From assembly GCA_024236415.1 (NCBI GenBank), contig JACKKN010000011.1, positions 62,001 through 126,000 on the forward strand: DNA of 64,000 bases, given 5' to 3'. The first letter of the stretch is position 1, and every line of letters starts with the position of its first letter. A program made the translations under genes and the position numbers. The stretch is from Hyphomicrobiales bacterium (GTDB lineage: Bacteria > Pseudomonadota > Alphaproteobacteria > Rhodospirillales > JACKKN01). Below, piece after piece: positions 1 through 8,028 of this stretch. The notes beneath the pieces were generated by a model, which saw only the letters and a program-made list of their open reading frames with translations, was not told the DNA's origin and searched no databases.

Positions 1-627
1 CCCGTCCTTGGCGGCCGCCTGTACGAGCGCGTCGTCCAGGGCGTTGCCGCGGCGGTAGGCGTCGCGGTCGCTGACCCGGGCGAAATATTCGGCGAACTCG
101 GGGCGCGCGTCGATGGAGCCGAATTGCAGGCCCCAGCCGATATGCGACCCCACATAGACGTCGGCGGCGGTGAACCGGTCGCCGGCGATGTATCCGCCGC
201 CGGCCACGGCCCCGGCCAGGGTGTCCATGACGTGTTCGAAGCGGCCGTAGCCCACCATGCGCTCGCGGTCCGGCGGCACCTGGACCCCCAGGGCGCGGTT
301 GACGACCGCCGCCTCCAGGGGCCCGGCGGCAAAGAACAGCCAGCGGTAGTAGGCGCCGCGGTCCGCCGGCGGCGGGGCCAGGCCCGCGGCCGGAAAGGCG
401 TCGGCTAGGTAGGCGCAGATGGCGGCACATTCCGTGACCACGGTGCCGCCGTGGACGATGGCCGGCACCTTGCCCATGGGGTTGATGGCCAGGTAGTCGG
501 GCGCCTTCATGGCGGCCGCGTAGTCCAGCACCCGGGTCTCGTAGGGTTCGCCCACCTCCTCCAGCATCCAGCGGACGATGCGGCCCCGGGACTGGGGGTT
601 GGTGTGGAAAACCAGGTCCACGGCCAT
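1..627 (-). CDS. Glutathione S-transferase family protein (3' end cut by window edge)
   Basis: Cytosolic thiol-transferase fold enzyme; substrate unknown. The reading frame opens at ATG 627 and stays open to base 1, giving 209 visible residues, close to the usual 200-220 of the family, so only a few residues are missing. The N-terminal thioredoxin-like half shows FHTNPQSRGR (candidate catalytic Ser13), the cis-proline segment GKVPAIV, and then TECAAICAYLAD, which is the usual glutathione-binding region. The C-terminal half is helical, with GGYIAGDRFTAADVYVG near residue 150, matching the GST C-domain signature. It lies 34 bases downstream of the aminotransferase gene on the same strand, so the two may be co-transcribed. 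No neighbour hints at the substrate. Confidence 0.85.
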   Translation of the reverse strand, partial: MAVDLVFHTNPQSRGRIVRWMLEEVGEPYETRVLDYAAAMKAPDYLAINPMGKVPAIVHGGTVVTECAAICAYLADAFPAAGLAPPPADRGAYYRWLFFAAGPLEAAVVNRALGVQVPPDRERMVGYGRFEHVMDTLAGAVAGGGYIAGDRFTAADVYVGSHIGWGLQFGSIDARPEFAEYFARVSDRDAYRRGNALDDALVQAAAKDG

Positions 628-661
628 GGTCAGCCTCCCTCGCCGGCGGTGGGGTCGGTGT

Positions 662-1864
662 TCAACGCAGGGCGGCGCAGGCCCGCTGGATGCGGGCGCA
701 GGCCTCCTCCAGCAGCTCGGTGGCGGTGGCGTAGGAGATGCGGAAATGGGGGCTGAGGCCGAAGGCGGCGCCATGCACGGCGGCCACCCCCTCGGTCTCC
801 AGCAGGTAGGTGACGAAGTCCTCGTCGCTGGCGATCACCTTGCCGTCGGAAGTCTTCTTGCCGATCAGCCCGGCGCAGGACGGGTAGACGTAGAACGCCC
901 CCTGGGGCATGGGGCAGTGCAGGCCCGGGGCCTGGTTGAGCATGGACACCACCAGGTCGCGGCGCTCCTTGAACACCTTGTTGTTGTCGGCGATGAAGTC
1001 GTGCGGGCCGTTCAGGGCGGCCACCGCGGCGGCCTGGCTGACCGACGAGGTGTGGCTGGTGCTCTGCGACTGGATCTTGTTCATGGCCTTGATCAGCTCG
1101 ACCGGGCCGGCGGCGTAGCCCACCCGCCAGCCGGTCATGCAGTAGGCCTTGGAGACGCCGTTGAGGGTCAGCACCCTCTCCTTCAGGCCGGGCGCCACCT
1201 GGGCCATGGTGGCGAACCGGAAGTCGTCGTAGACCAGGAACTCGTACATGTCGTCGGTCATGACCCAGACCTGGGGATGGCGCTCCAGCACCGCCGCCAG
1301 GGCGCGCAGGTCGTCGGCCGTATATCCGGCGCCGGTGGGGTTCGACGGCGAGTTCATGATCAGCCACTTGGTGCGCGGCGTGATGGCCGCCTCCAGGTCC
1401 TCGGGCCGCAGCTTGAAGCCGGCCTCGGCCGGGCAGTCGACGATCACCGGCTTGCCGTCGGCCAGCAGCACGATGTCGGGATAGGACACCCAGTAGGGCG
1501 CCGGGATGATCACCTCGTCGCCCGGGTCCACGGTGGCGAAGATGGCGTTGTAGATGGTCTGCTTGCCGCCGCAGCCCACGGTGATCTGGTCGGGGGTGTA
1601 GTCCAGGCCGTTGTCCCGCTTCAGCTTGGCGACGATGGCCTGGCGCAGCTCCAGGGTGCCGGCCACGGCGGTGTACCTGGTCTCGCCCCGGTCCATGGCC
1701 GCCTTGGCCGCGTCCTTGATGTGCGTCGGCGTGTCGAAATCGGGCTCGCCGGCGCCCAGGCCGATGACGTCGCGCCCGGCGGCCTTCAGCTCGGCGGCCT
1801 TGGCGGTGACGGCGATGGTGGCGGACGGCTGGATGTTGCCCAGCCGGGCGGCGAGGAAGGACAT
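662..1864 (-). CDS. aatA: Aspartate aminotransferase (class I, pyridoxal phosphate)
   Basis: Transfers the amino group between aspartate and 2-oxoglutarate in the cytoplasm. The 400-residue protein has the fold-type I landmarks in order: GLGAGEPDFDTP near residues 35-45, the PAPYWVSYPD segment near 121-130, NSPSNPTG near 171-178, and the pyridoxal-phosphate lysine K239 in NGVSKAYCMTGWRVGY. Arg in FRISYA near the C-terminus would bind the substrate carboxylate. The frame is open upstream to a further start at 2086, but that extension is low-complexity and unlike the family, so ATG 1864, which gives the typical N-terminus FLAARLGNIQPSAT, is chosen. It is followed by a GST gene. Family members also act on prephenate; the sequence alone does not separate the two activities. 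Confidence 0.95.
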   Translation of the reverse strand: MSFLAARLGNIQPSATIAVTAKAAELKAAGRDVIGLGAGEPDFDTPTHIKDAAKAAMDRGETRYTAVAGTLELRQAIVAKLKRDNGLDYTPDQITVGCGGKQTIYNAIFATVDPGDEVIIPAPYWVSYPDIVLLADGKPVIVDCPAEAGFKLRPEDLEAAITPRTKWLIMNSPSNPTGAGYTADDLRALAAVLERHPQVWVMTDDMYEFLVYDDFRFATMAQVAPGLKERVLTLNGVSKAYCMTGWRVGYAAGPVELIKAMNKIQSQSTSHTSSVSQAAAVAALNGPHDFIADNNKVFKERRDLVVSMLNQAPGLHCPMPQGAFYVYPSCAGLIGKKTSDGKVIASDEDFVTYLLETEGVAAVHGAAFGLSPHFRISYATATELLEEACARIQRACAALR

Positions 1865-2078
1865 GGCCTGGATCCCTGGTTGCCTGCGCGCGGCGGAAAA
1901 AAGCGCCGGGAAACCTAGGACGGCCCCCGCCCGCGCACAAGGGGATTCCCCCGCGCGCCACGGAATCGCCGCAATTTTTCCCACCCCCGCCACAATTCGA
2001 CGGGAATTTCGCCGCAGGGGCCTGGTTTCCTGAGGATCGAGGGCAACGAGCGTGATCCGAATGGAAGGGAGGGATTCC

Positions 2079-4418
2079 ATGCCCACCGAGTCTGTCGCCG
2101 CCGCCGCGCGGCGGTCCTGCTACATCCCGTCGACCTGGCCGCCGGCGCGGCGCCCGTTCCTGCCCACCGCGGGCGGGCACCGGGCACCCGCCTGGGTCCT
2201 GGCATGGCGCGTGACGCTGGCGATCATCGCCGGCTTTTTTTTGGTCCTGCTGAGCCTGGACGGCGCCGAGGCGGCGCCGCCGCCGGTGACCGCCGAGGAG
2301 GCGGAAAAGGGCGGCCTGTACTTCCCCGACGGGGACTCGGGCCTGTTCCGCCCGGCCCCCCTGCTGGACACCGAGGTGTCCGTCGACGTCAGCGGCCCGG
2401 TGGCCCGCTACACCGTGGTGCACAAGTTCCGCAACCCCGACCAGGCCTGGGTCGAGGGCGTCTACGTCTTCCCCCTGCCCGAGGACTCGGCGGTGGACAG
2501 GATGCGCCTGGTCATCGGCAAGCGGATCATCGAGGGCCGCATCGACGAGAAGCAGAAGGCGCGCCAGACCTATGAGACCGCCAAGCGCGAGGGCCGCAAG
2601 GCCAGCCTGGTGGAGCAGGAGCGGCCCAACATCTTCACCACCTCGGTGGCCAACATCGGCCCCGGCGAGGAGGTGTCGGTGGAGATCCATTTCCAGGAGG
2701 TGCTGCGCTTCGACGCCGGCTCGTTCCGCCTGCGCTTCCCCCTGGTGGTGGGCCCGCGCTACATCCCCGGCGCCAAGCCGGTGGCCGGCTTCGGCGGCAC
2801 CGGCTGGGCCGTGAACACGCCCCAGGTGCCGGACGCCGAGCGCATCTCCCCGCCCGTGCGCCGGCCCGACGAAGGCAAGGACAATCCGGTGCGCCTGACC
2901 CTGCGCCTGGACCCGGGCTTTCCGCTCGCCTCCCTGGCCAGCCCCAGCCACGCCATCGACGTGGCCGAGAAGGACGGCGGCCGGCGCGAGATCACCCTGA
3001 AGGACGGCGACGTGCCGGCGGACCGGGACTTCGTGCTGGAATGGGCGCCCCAGGCCGGGGCCGAGCCCCAGGCCGGCCTGTTCCGCGAGACCGTGGACGG
3101 CCGCGACTACCTGCTGCTGATGCTGCTGCCGCCCGAGCTGCAGGCGGTCGAGGCCCAGAAGCTGCCGCGCGAGGTCATCTTCGTCATCGACACCTCCGGG
3201 TCCATGCACGGTCCGTCCCTGGCCCAGGCCAAGGCGGCGCTGGACCAGGCGCTGGACCGGCTGACCCCGGCCGACCGCTTCAACGTGGTGCAGTTCAACT
3301 CCGCCACCAGCGTCCTGTTCCCCGCCGCGCGGCCCGCCGACGCCGGCAACGTCTCGGCCGCCCATGCCTATGTCGCCACCCTGGAGGCCCAGGGCGGGAC
3401 CGAGATGATGGGCGCCGTCGAGGCGGCGCTGGACGGCCGCGCCGACCCCAAGCGGGTGCGCCAGGTGGTGTTCATCACCGACGGCGCCGTGGGCAACGAG
3501 GTGGCCCTGCTGCAGCGCATCCACGGCAAGCTGGCGGATTCGCGCCTGTTCACCGTGGGCATCGGCTCGGCCCCCAACGGCTTCTTCATGACCGAGGCGG
3601 CCCGGACCGGGCGCGGCACCTACACCTACATCGACGACGTGGCCCAGGTGGGCACCCGCATGGCCGAGCTGTACCGCAAGCTGGAGCACCCGGCCCTGAC
3701 CGACATCCGCCTGACCCTGCCCGCCGGCATGACCGCCGAAGTGCAGCCCGACCCGGTGCCCGACCTGTACGCCGGCGAACCCCTGGTGGTGACCCTGAAC
3801 CCGGCCAAGGCCGAGGGCGAGATCGCCATCGCCGGGCGCCTGAACGGGGCCGTGTGGCATACCACGGTGCCGCTGGGCGGCGGCAGCGACAACCCGGGCG
3901 TGGGCAAGGTCTGGGCCCGGGCCAAGATCGCCTCGCTGATGGGCGCCCTGCGCCTGGGCGCCGACCGCGAGGCGACCCGCGCCGCGGTCCTGAACGTGGC
4001 CCTGCCGCACCAGCTGGTCAGCGCCTACACCAGCCTGGTGGCGGTGGACCTGACCGTCAGCCGGCCCGCGGACAAGGACGTGGACACCCGCGCGGTGCCC
4101 ACCAACATGCCGCATGGCTGGAGCCACGGCGCCGTGTTCGGCCCCGACGGCCAGCCGCGCCCGGCGCCCATGCCCGCCCCCGCGGGGATGCAGCGCAAGG
4201 CCATGGCACCAGGTACCGCCAATGGGATCGTGGCCATGGCCGAGGCGTCCCGCGCCCCGGGCGTCGCCATCGGCACCGGCCTGCGCGCCAAGGCCACGCC
4301 CCTGCCGCAGACGGCGACGCCGGCGGCCTGGCACCTGGTGACCGGCCTGGTGGCCGTGCTGCTGGGGCTGCTGCTGATGATGACCCTGGCCTGGCGGCCG
4401 GGCAAGGCGCGGCCGTGA
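2079..4418 (+). CDS. VIT and vWA domain protein, sortase substrate with LPQTA signal
   Basis: Predicted exported, surface- or periplasm-anchored adhesin-like protein of the 'marine proteobacterial sortase target' type. Of 779 residues, the first 65 carry a basic stretch and a hydrophobic segment (signal or anchor). A VIT domain follows (about 85-225, with GVYVFPLPEDSAVDRM). The vWA domain has a complete MIDAS: D371-T-S-G-S375, the QGGTEMMG threonine and FITDGA. Near the C-terminus LPQTA (742-746) is followed by about 20 hydrophobic residues and RPGKARP, the layout of a sortase sorting signal. ATG 2079 is preferred over GTG 2052 and ATG 2061 because GAAGGGAGGG lies 5 bases upstream. The sortase gene overlaps its stop by four bases. 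The ligand is unknown. Confidence 0.92.
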   Translation: MPTESVAAAARRSCYIPSTWPPARRPFLPTAGGHRAPAWVLAWRVTLAIIAGFFLVLLSLDGAEAAPPPVTAEEAEKGGLYFPDGDSGLFRPAPLLDTEVSVDVSGPVARYTVVHKFRNPDQAWVEGVYVFPLPEDSAVDRMRLVIGKRIIEGRIDEKQKARQTYETAKREGRKASLVEQERPNIFTTSVANIGPGEEVSVEIHFQEVLRFDAGSFRLRFPLVVGPRYIPGAKPVAGFGGTGWAVNTPQVPDAERISPPVRRPDEGKDNPVRLTLRLDPGFPLASLASPSHAIDVAEKDGGRREITLKDGDVPADRDFVLEWAPQAGAEPQAGLFRETVDGRDYLLLMLLPPELQAVEAQKLPREVIFVIDTSGSMHGPSLAQAKAALDQALDRLTPADRFNVVQFNSATSVLFPAARPADAGNVSAAHAYVATLEAQGGTEMMGAVEAALDGRADPKRVRQVVFITDGAVGNEVALLQRIHGKLADSRLFTVGIGSAPNGFFMTEAARTGRGTYTYIDDVAQVGTRMAELYRKLEHPALTDIRLTLPAGMTAEVQPDPVPDLYAGEPLVVTLNPAKAEGEIAIAGRLNGAVWHTTVPLGGGSDNPGVGKVWARAKIASLMGALRLGADREATRAAVLNVALPHQLVSAYTSLVAVDLTVSRPADKDVDTRAVPTNMPHGWSHGAVFGPDGQPRPAPMPAPAGMQRKAMAPGTANGIVAMAEASRAPGVAIGTGLRAKATPLPQTATPAAWHLVTGLVAVLLGLLLMMTLAWRPGKARP

Positions 4419-5059
4419 CACGGCGCCGCGCAGGCCTGCTGCTGGCCCTCGGCCTTCTGGCCGGGGGCCTGTGGCAACTGGGCGAGGCCGGCTACATCCA
4501 CGCCAAGGCCCTGCTGGCGCAATACCTGCTGCGCTCGGCCTGGGCCGAGACCCTGGCCACGGCGGCGGCGCCCGAGACCCGGTCCGCCGCCGCCATCCAC
4601 ATGGTCGAGCCGGCCCTGACGCCGACCCGCCACGTGCGGCCCTGGCCCTGGGCCGATACCTGGCCGGTGGCGCGGCTGCGGGTGCCGCGCCTGGACGAGG
4701 ACCTGATCGTCCTGGCCGGCGCCAGCGGCCGCACCCTGGCCTTCGGCCCCGGCCTGCACGACGGCGGCGCCGCCCCGGGGGCGCCCGGCCACACCATCAT
4801 CACGGCGCACCGGGACACCCACTTCTCGTTCCTGCGGTTCCTGTATCCCGGCGACGAGGTGCGCCTGACCGTGGCCGACGGGCGCGAGCTGACCTACCGC
4901 GTGCGCGGCACCCGCATCGTCCGCGTCGACCGCGCCCGCCTGGTCACGGACACCGACGAAAACCTGCTGACCCTGGTCACCTGCTATCCCTTCGACGCCA
5001 TCGACGCCGGCACGCCGCTGCGCTTCCTGGTCACCGCCGTGGCCGCGGACTCGATCTGA
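4415..5059 (+). CDS. Class D-like proteobacterial sortase
   Basis: Membrane-anchored transpeptidase that would cleave the LPQTA signal of the preceding protein. The 214-residue product starts with a GTG that overlaps the upstream TGA (GTGA), so translation is probably coupled. Residues 6-25 form a hydrophobic membrane anchor. The catalytic triad is visible: H132 in TIITAHRDTHF, C190 in LLTLVTCYPF and R203 in TPLRFLV. The length and the order of these motifs match the family paired with VIT/vWA substrates in marine Gram-negative bacteria. The one-to-one gene pair suggests a dedicated enzyme. Whether the acceptor is peptidoglycan, lipid or another protein cannot be read from the sequence. Confidence 0.93.
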   Translation: MTRRRAGLLLALGLLAGGLWQLGEAGYIHAKALLAQYLLRSAWAETLATAAAPETRSAAAIHMVEPALTPTRHVRPWPWADTWPVARLRVPRLDEDLIVLAGASGRTLAFGPGLHDGGAAPGAPGHTIITAHRDTHFSFLRFLYPGDEVRLTVADGRELTYRVRGTRIVRVDRARLVTDTDENLLTLVTCYPFDAIDAGTPLRFLVTAVAADSI

Positions 5060-5112
5060 CCGCCACGCGCGGCGGCGCCCTTGGGCGGGGATCGGTGGGG
5101 AAGGGAAAAACG

Positions 5113-5155
5113 CCGCGGGAGAAGCGCAAGGGGGGAGGTAGCACTTCTCCCGCGG
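5113..5155. other. 12-bp inverted repeat downstream of the sortase gene
   Basis: CCGCGGGAGAAG at 5113-5124 is perfectly complementary to CTTCTCCCGCGG at 5144-5155, with a 19-base loop. No T-run follows, so it is a poor intrinsic terminator by the usual rule, but it could stop or protect the sortase transcript. A weaker GACGCA/TGCGTC stem follows at about 5154-5177. The remainder of 5060-5407 holds no gene that I can support. Confidence 0.5.
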
Positions 5156-5245
5156 ACGCAAACTGCGAAGCCTGCGTCAGGGAGGGGGGGTTGGAGGGAA
5201 CACGGCCCCAACGCTGAACCAAGGTCGGTACGGAGCCGACACCGG

Positions 5246-5273
5246 TTGTTCGCTGGCATAAGAATAGTATTAT
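5246..5273 (+). promoter_or_regulatory. Sigma70-type promoter upstream of uvrB
   Basis: TTGTTC (5246-5251) and TATTAT (5268-5273) are separated by 16 bases in an AT-rich island within very GC-rich DNA. The predicted transcript would start near 5280 and reach the uvrB start about 130 bases later. The minus-10 element is overlapped by the IscR-like palindrome that follows. Confidence 0.5.
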
Positions 5274-5294
5274 CCCACTAATTTAGTCAAGTAT
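5270..5294. promoter_or_regulatory. IscR/Rrf2 type 1-like operator
   Basis: The 25-base near-palindrome has the core CACTAATTTAGTC and flanks TTATCC and AAGTAT. Compared with the published type 1 IscR consensus (GACT, five-base A/T-rich centre, AGTC, with ATA and TAT ends), I count 22 of 25 agreements, the misfits being positions 1, 4 and 7. It starts inside the minus-10 element of the promoter, a typical repressor position. The regulator could be IscR or a relative such as RirA; no such gene is in the window. Confidence 0.5.
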
Positions 5295-5407
5295 ATTGCG
5301 GCGATAGAAAACTGCTTTTTCACGACACGCGGTGCAATTTTGTGAGCCCCCCGGCGGGCCCCCAGGGGCCGCTGGCCAGTGCCGGCGCGAGGGCGTATAA
5401 ACGGGGC

Positions 5408-7558
5408 ATGGACCTGCACACCGTCTTCATGCCGCCCAAGCGGCCGGCCCTGCCGTTCGAGCGGCCGTTCAGGCTGGTCTCGGACTACGCCCCGGCGGGC
5501 GACCAGCCGCAGGCCATCGACGCGCTGACGGCCGGGGTGAAGGCCGGCGAGCGCGACCAGATCCTGCTCGGCGTCACCGGGTCGGGCAAGACCTTCACCA
5601 TGGCCCACGTGATCCAGAACATGCAGCGGCCGGCCCTGATCCTGGCCCCCAACAAGACCCTGGCAGCGCAACTGTACGGCGAAATGAAGGGCTTCTTCCC
5701 CGACAATGCCGTGGAATATTTCGTCTCCTACTACGACTACTACCAGCCCGAGGCCTACGTGCCGCGCTCGGACACCTACATCGAGAAGGACGCCTCGGTG
5801 AACGAGCAGATCGACCGCATGCGCCACGCCGCCACCCGCGCGATCCTGGAGCGCAACGACACGGTGATCGTGGCCTCGGTCTCGTGCATCTACGGCATCG
5901 GCGCGGTCGAGACCTACTCGGAAATGATCCTCACCGTCACCGCCGGCGGCACCGTGGATCAGAAACAGCTCATGCGCGGGCTGGTGGAATTGCAGTACCA
6001 GCGCAACGACGCCAACTTCTACCGCGGCTCGTTCCGCGTGCGCGGCGACCTGATCGAGATCTTCCCCTCGCACATGGAGGACCGGGCCTGGCGCATCAGC
6101 CTGTTCGGCGACGAGGTCGAGGGCATCTGGGAGATCGATTCCCTGACCGGCGAGAAGGTGGCCGAGTTGGACCGGATCACGGTCTTCCCCAACAGCCACT
6201 ACGTCACCCCCCGGCCGACCCTGCTGCAGGCCATCCCGCAGATCCGCGCCGAGCTGAAGGAACGGGTCGCCCAGTTCACGGCCGAAGGCAAGCTGCTGGA
6301 GGCGCAGCGCCTGCAGGAGCGCACCACCTTCGATTTGGAGATGCTGGAAACCCAAGGATTCTGCTCGGGTATCGAGAACTATTCCCGCTACCTGGCCGGC
6401 CGCAACGCCGGCGAGCCGCCGCCGACCCTGTTCGAATACCTGCCCGAGAACGCCATGCTGATCGTGGACGAGAGCCACGTCACCGTGCCGCAGCTGGGCG
6501 GCATGTTCCGCGGCGACTTCAACCGCAAGAGCACCCTGGCCGAGTTCGGCTTCCGCCTGCCCAGCTGCACCGACAACCGGCCGCTGCGGTTCGAGGAATG
6601 GGAGGCCATGCGGCCGCAGACCGTGTTCGTCTCGGCCACCCCGGGGCCGTGGGAACTGGAGCGCACCGGCGGCACCTTCACCGAACAGGTGGTGCGCCCC
6701 ACCGGCCTGATCGACCCGCTGTGCATCCTGCGCCCGGTGGAGACCCAGGTCGACGACCTGCTGGCCGAGGTGCGCGACATGGCGGCGCGTGGCCTGCGCA
6801 CCCTGGTCACCACCCTGACCAAGCGCATGGCCGAGGACCTGACCGAATACATGCACGAGCAGGGGGTGCGGGTGCGCTACATGCATTCGGACATCGACAC
6901 GCTGGAGCGCATCGAGATCATCAGGGATCTAAGACTCGGCGCCTTCGACGTGCTGGTGGGCATCAACCTGCTGCGCGAGGGCCTGGACATCCCCGAATGC
7001 GCCCTGGTGGCGATCCTGGACGCCGACAAGGAAGGCTTCCTGCGCTCCAAGACCTCCCTGGTGCAGACCATCGGCCGCGCCGCGCGCAACATCGACGGGC
7101 GGGTGATCCTGTACGCCGACAAGATGACCGAGTCCCTGGACTACGCCATCGGCGAGACCAACCGCCGGCGCGAGAAGCAGCAGGCCTACAACGCCGCCAA
7201 CGGCATCACGCCCGAAAGCGTGCGCAAGGGCATCTCCGACGTGCTCGACAGCGTCTACGAGGAGGACTACGTCACCGTCGACACCGGCGTGTCGGGCGAC
7301 AAGCACCTGGTCGGCCACAACCTGAAGGGCCACATCGAGGACCTGAAGCGGCGCATGGCCGAGGCCGCCGGCGAACTGGAGTTCGAGGAGGCCGCCCGCC
7401 TGCGCGACGAGATCCGCCGCCTGGAAGCCCAGGACCTGGGCCTGGCGGCGCCCGGCGTCTCCAAACGCGCCGCCGGCCAGGCCGGCTGGGACTCCAAGGC
7501 CGAGCGCATGAAGAAGAAGCGCGGCAGCAAGAAGGGCGCGCGCAAGCGGGGGGCCTGA
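5408..7558 (+). CDS. uvrB: Excinuclease ABC subunit B
   Basis: ATP-dependent damage-verification subunit of nucleotide excision repair, working with UvrA and UvrC on DNA in the cytoplasm. The 716-residue protein shows Walker A GVTGSGKT, the beta-hairpin segment YYDYYQPEAYVP that probes the lesion, the motif II box VDESH, SATPGPWEL, the helicase motif V region GINLLREGLDIPE, motif VI QTIGRAARN, and a C-terminal UVR domain (LEFEEAARLRDEI) that binds UvrC. ATG 5408 is taken because upstream codons are unlike the family N-terminus. The C-terminus ends in a very basic Lys/Arg tail (KKKRGSKKGARKRGA). The gene stands alone, behind a promoter with an IscR-like site. Confidence 0.98.
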   Translation: MDLHTVFMPPKRPALPFERPFRLVSDYAPAGDQPQAIDALTAGVKAGERDQILLGVTGSGKTFTMAHVIQNMQRPALILAPNKTLAAQLYGEMKGFFPDNAVEYFVSYYDYYQPEAYVPRSDTYIEKDASVNEQIDRMRHAATRAILERNDTVIVASVSCIYGIGAVETYSEMILTVTAGGTVDQKQLMRGLVELQYQRNDANFYRGSFRVRGDLIEIFPSHMEDRAWRISLFGDEVEGIWEIDSLTGEKVAELDRITVFPNSHYVTPRPTLLQAIPQIRAELKERVAQFTAEGKLLEAQRLQERTTFDLEMLETQGFCSGIENYSRYLAGRNAGEPPPTLFEYLPENAMLIVDESHVTVPQLGGMFRGDFNRKSTLAEFGFRLPSCTDNRPLRFEEWEAMRPQTVFVSATPGPWELERTGGTFTEQVVRPTGLIDPLCILRPVETQVDDLLAEVRDMAARGLRTLVTTLTKRMAEDLTEYMHEQGVRVRYMHSDIDTLERIEIIRDLRLGAFDVLVGINLLREGLDIPECALVAILDADKEGFLRSKTSLVQTIGRAARNIDGRVILYADKMTESLDYAIGETNRRREKQQAYNAANGITPESVRKGISDVLDSVYEEDYVTVDTGVSGDKHLVGHNLKGHIEDLKRRMAEAAGELEFEEAARLRDEIRRLEAQDLGLAAPGVSKRAAGQAGWDSKAERMKKKRGSKKGARKRGA

Positions 7559-7639
7559 GCGGGCGGTGCGTTTGGGTTGACCGCGGAGTGCGCGGAGAAA
7601 CGCCGAGGGCGCCGAGAAAAACCTGGCCCCATACAGTCA

Positions 7640-7660
7640 TTGCCGGGCTTGACCCGGCAA
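7640..7660. repeat. Intergenic palindrome, GGGCTTGACCC family
   Basis: TTGCCGGG (7640-7647) and CCCGGCAA (7653-7660) flank the loop CTTGA. The same unit, with small changes, occurs twice more at 47436-47465 and 47493-47522. Such units are common between alphaproteobacterial genes; their role is not settled. Confidence 0.8.
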
Positions 7661-7730
7661 TCCACGCCCCCGGGGGCGGCGGGTGACAGTGGACCCATGA
7701 ATTCGAGCGCTTCGCGCGCCGTCCTTTCCT

Positions 7731-7834
7731 GGAACACGGATCAACACGGATGGGTACACGGATAAACACGGATGTCCAAATCCCATCCGTGTCCATCGGT
7801 GGGCCCGCAGGGCATCCGCGTTCATCCGTGTTCT
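7731..7834. repeat. Cluster of ACACGGAT repeats, partly inverted
   Basis: Four direct copies of (A)ACACGGAT end at 7741, 7751, 7763 and 7773. They are followed by reverse-complement copies at 7785-7792, 7814-7822 and 7824-7832, so the whole stretch can fold into alternative hairpins. No coding signal is seen. Confidence 0.75.
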
Positions 7835-7871
7835 GAAGGCGCTGCGCGCAAGGAAGACCTCCGCACTCCTC

Positions 7872-7936
7872 GGCCCCGTCGACGACGTGGATGTGCTGGC
7901 CGGCATCCAGGTTGAAGACCAGGCAGGTCATCAGCG
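7872..7936 (-). pseudogene. Fragment of a DUF3095 gene (C-terminal end)
   Basis: These 65 bases match 9514-9578 inside the intact DUF3095 gene at 61 positions by my count. Read on the minus strand, the fragment encodes MTCLVFNLDAGQHIHVVDGA, against MTCLVFNLEAGQHIHFVDGA in the full gene. The match stops abruptly on both sides and the fragment lacks the rest of the protein, so it is a duplicated or left-over piece, not a gene. Confidence 0.8.
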
Positions 7937-8028
7937 GCGCGCCCCTTTTTTCGGGTCATCGACGTCCCCACATCCTTTCTGCGACCCGCGTCGCGGAATT
8001 GTGGTCTCCAAAACAGGGAGGAGCGGCC

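Larger units (their letters stand above)
7559..8028. other. Repeat-rich intergenic spacer
   Basis: This 470-base spacer between uvrB and the hydrolase gene holds no intact gene. It contains a GC-rich run at 7577-7625 of the 'CGCGGAG/GCCGAG' type, one copy of the TTGACCCGG palindrome (7640-7660), a cluster of ACACGGAT repeats in both orientations (7731-7834), and a 65-base fragment of a DUF3095 gene (7872-7936). A GGGAGGAG ribosome-binding site for the hydrolase lies just before 8029. Confidence 0.7.

Noticed and set aside
630..4421. Very long frame on the minus strand, opposite the VIT/vWA gene
   Set aside because: A shadow frame caused by high GC content: its product is low-complexity Gly/Arg/His-rich, and the opposite strand carries well-conserved domains.
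7731..7834. ACACGGAT repeats as iterons of an origin
   Set aside because: The copies occur in both orientations with uneven spacing, and there is no replication gene or AT-rich unwinding region nearby.
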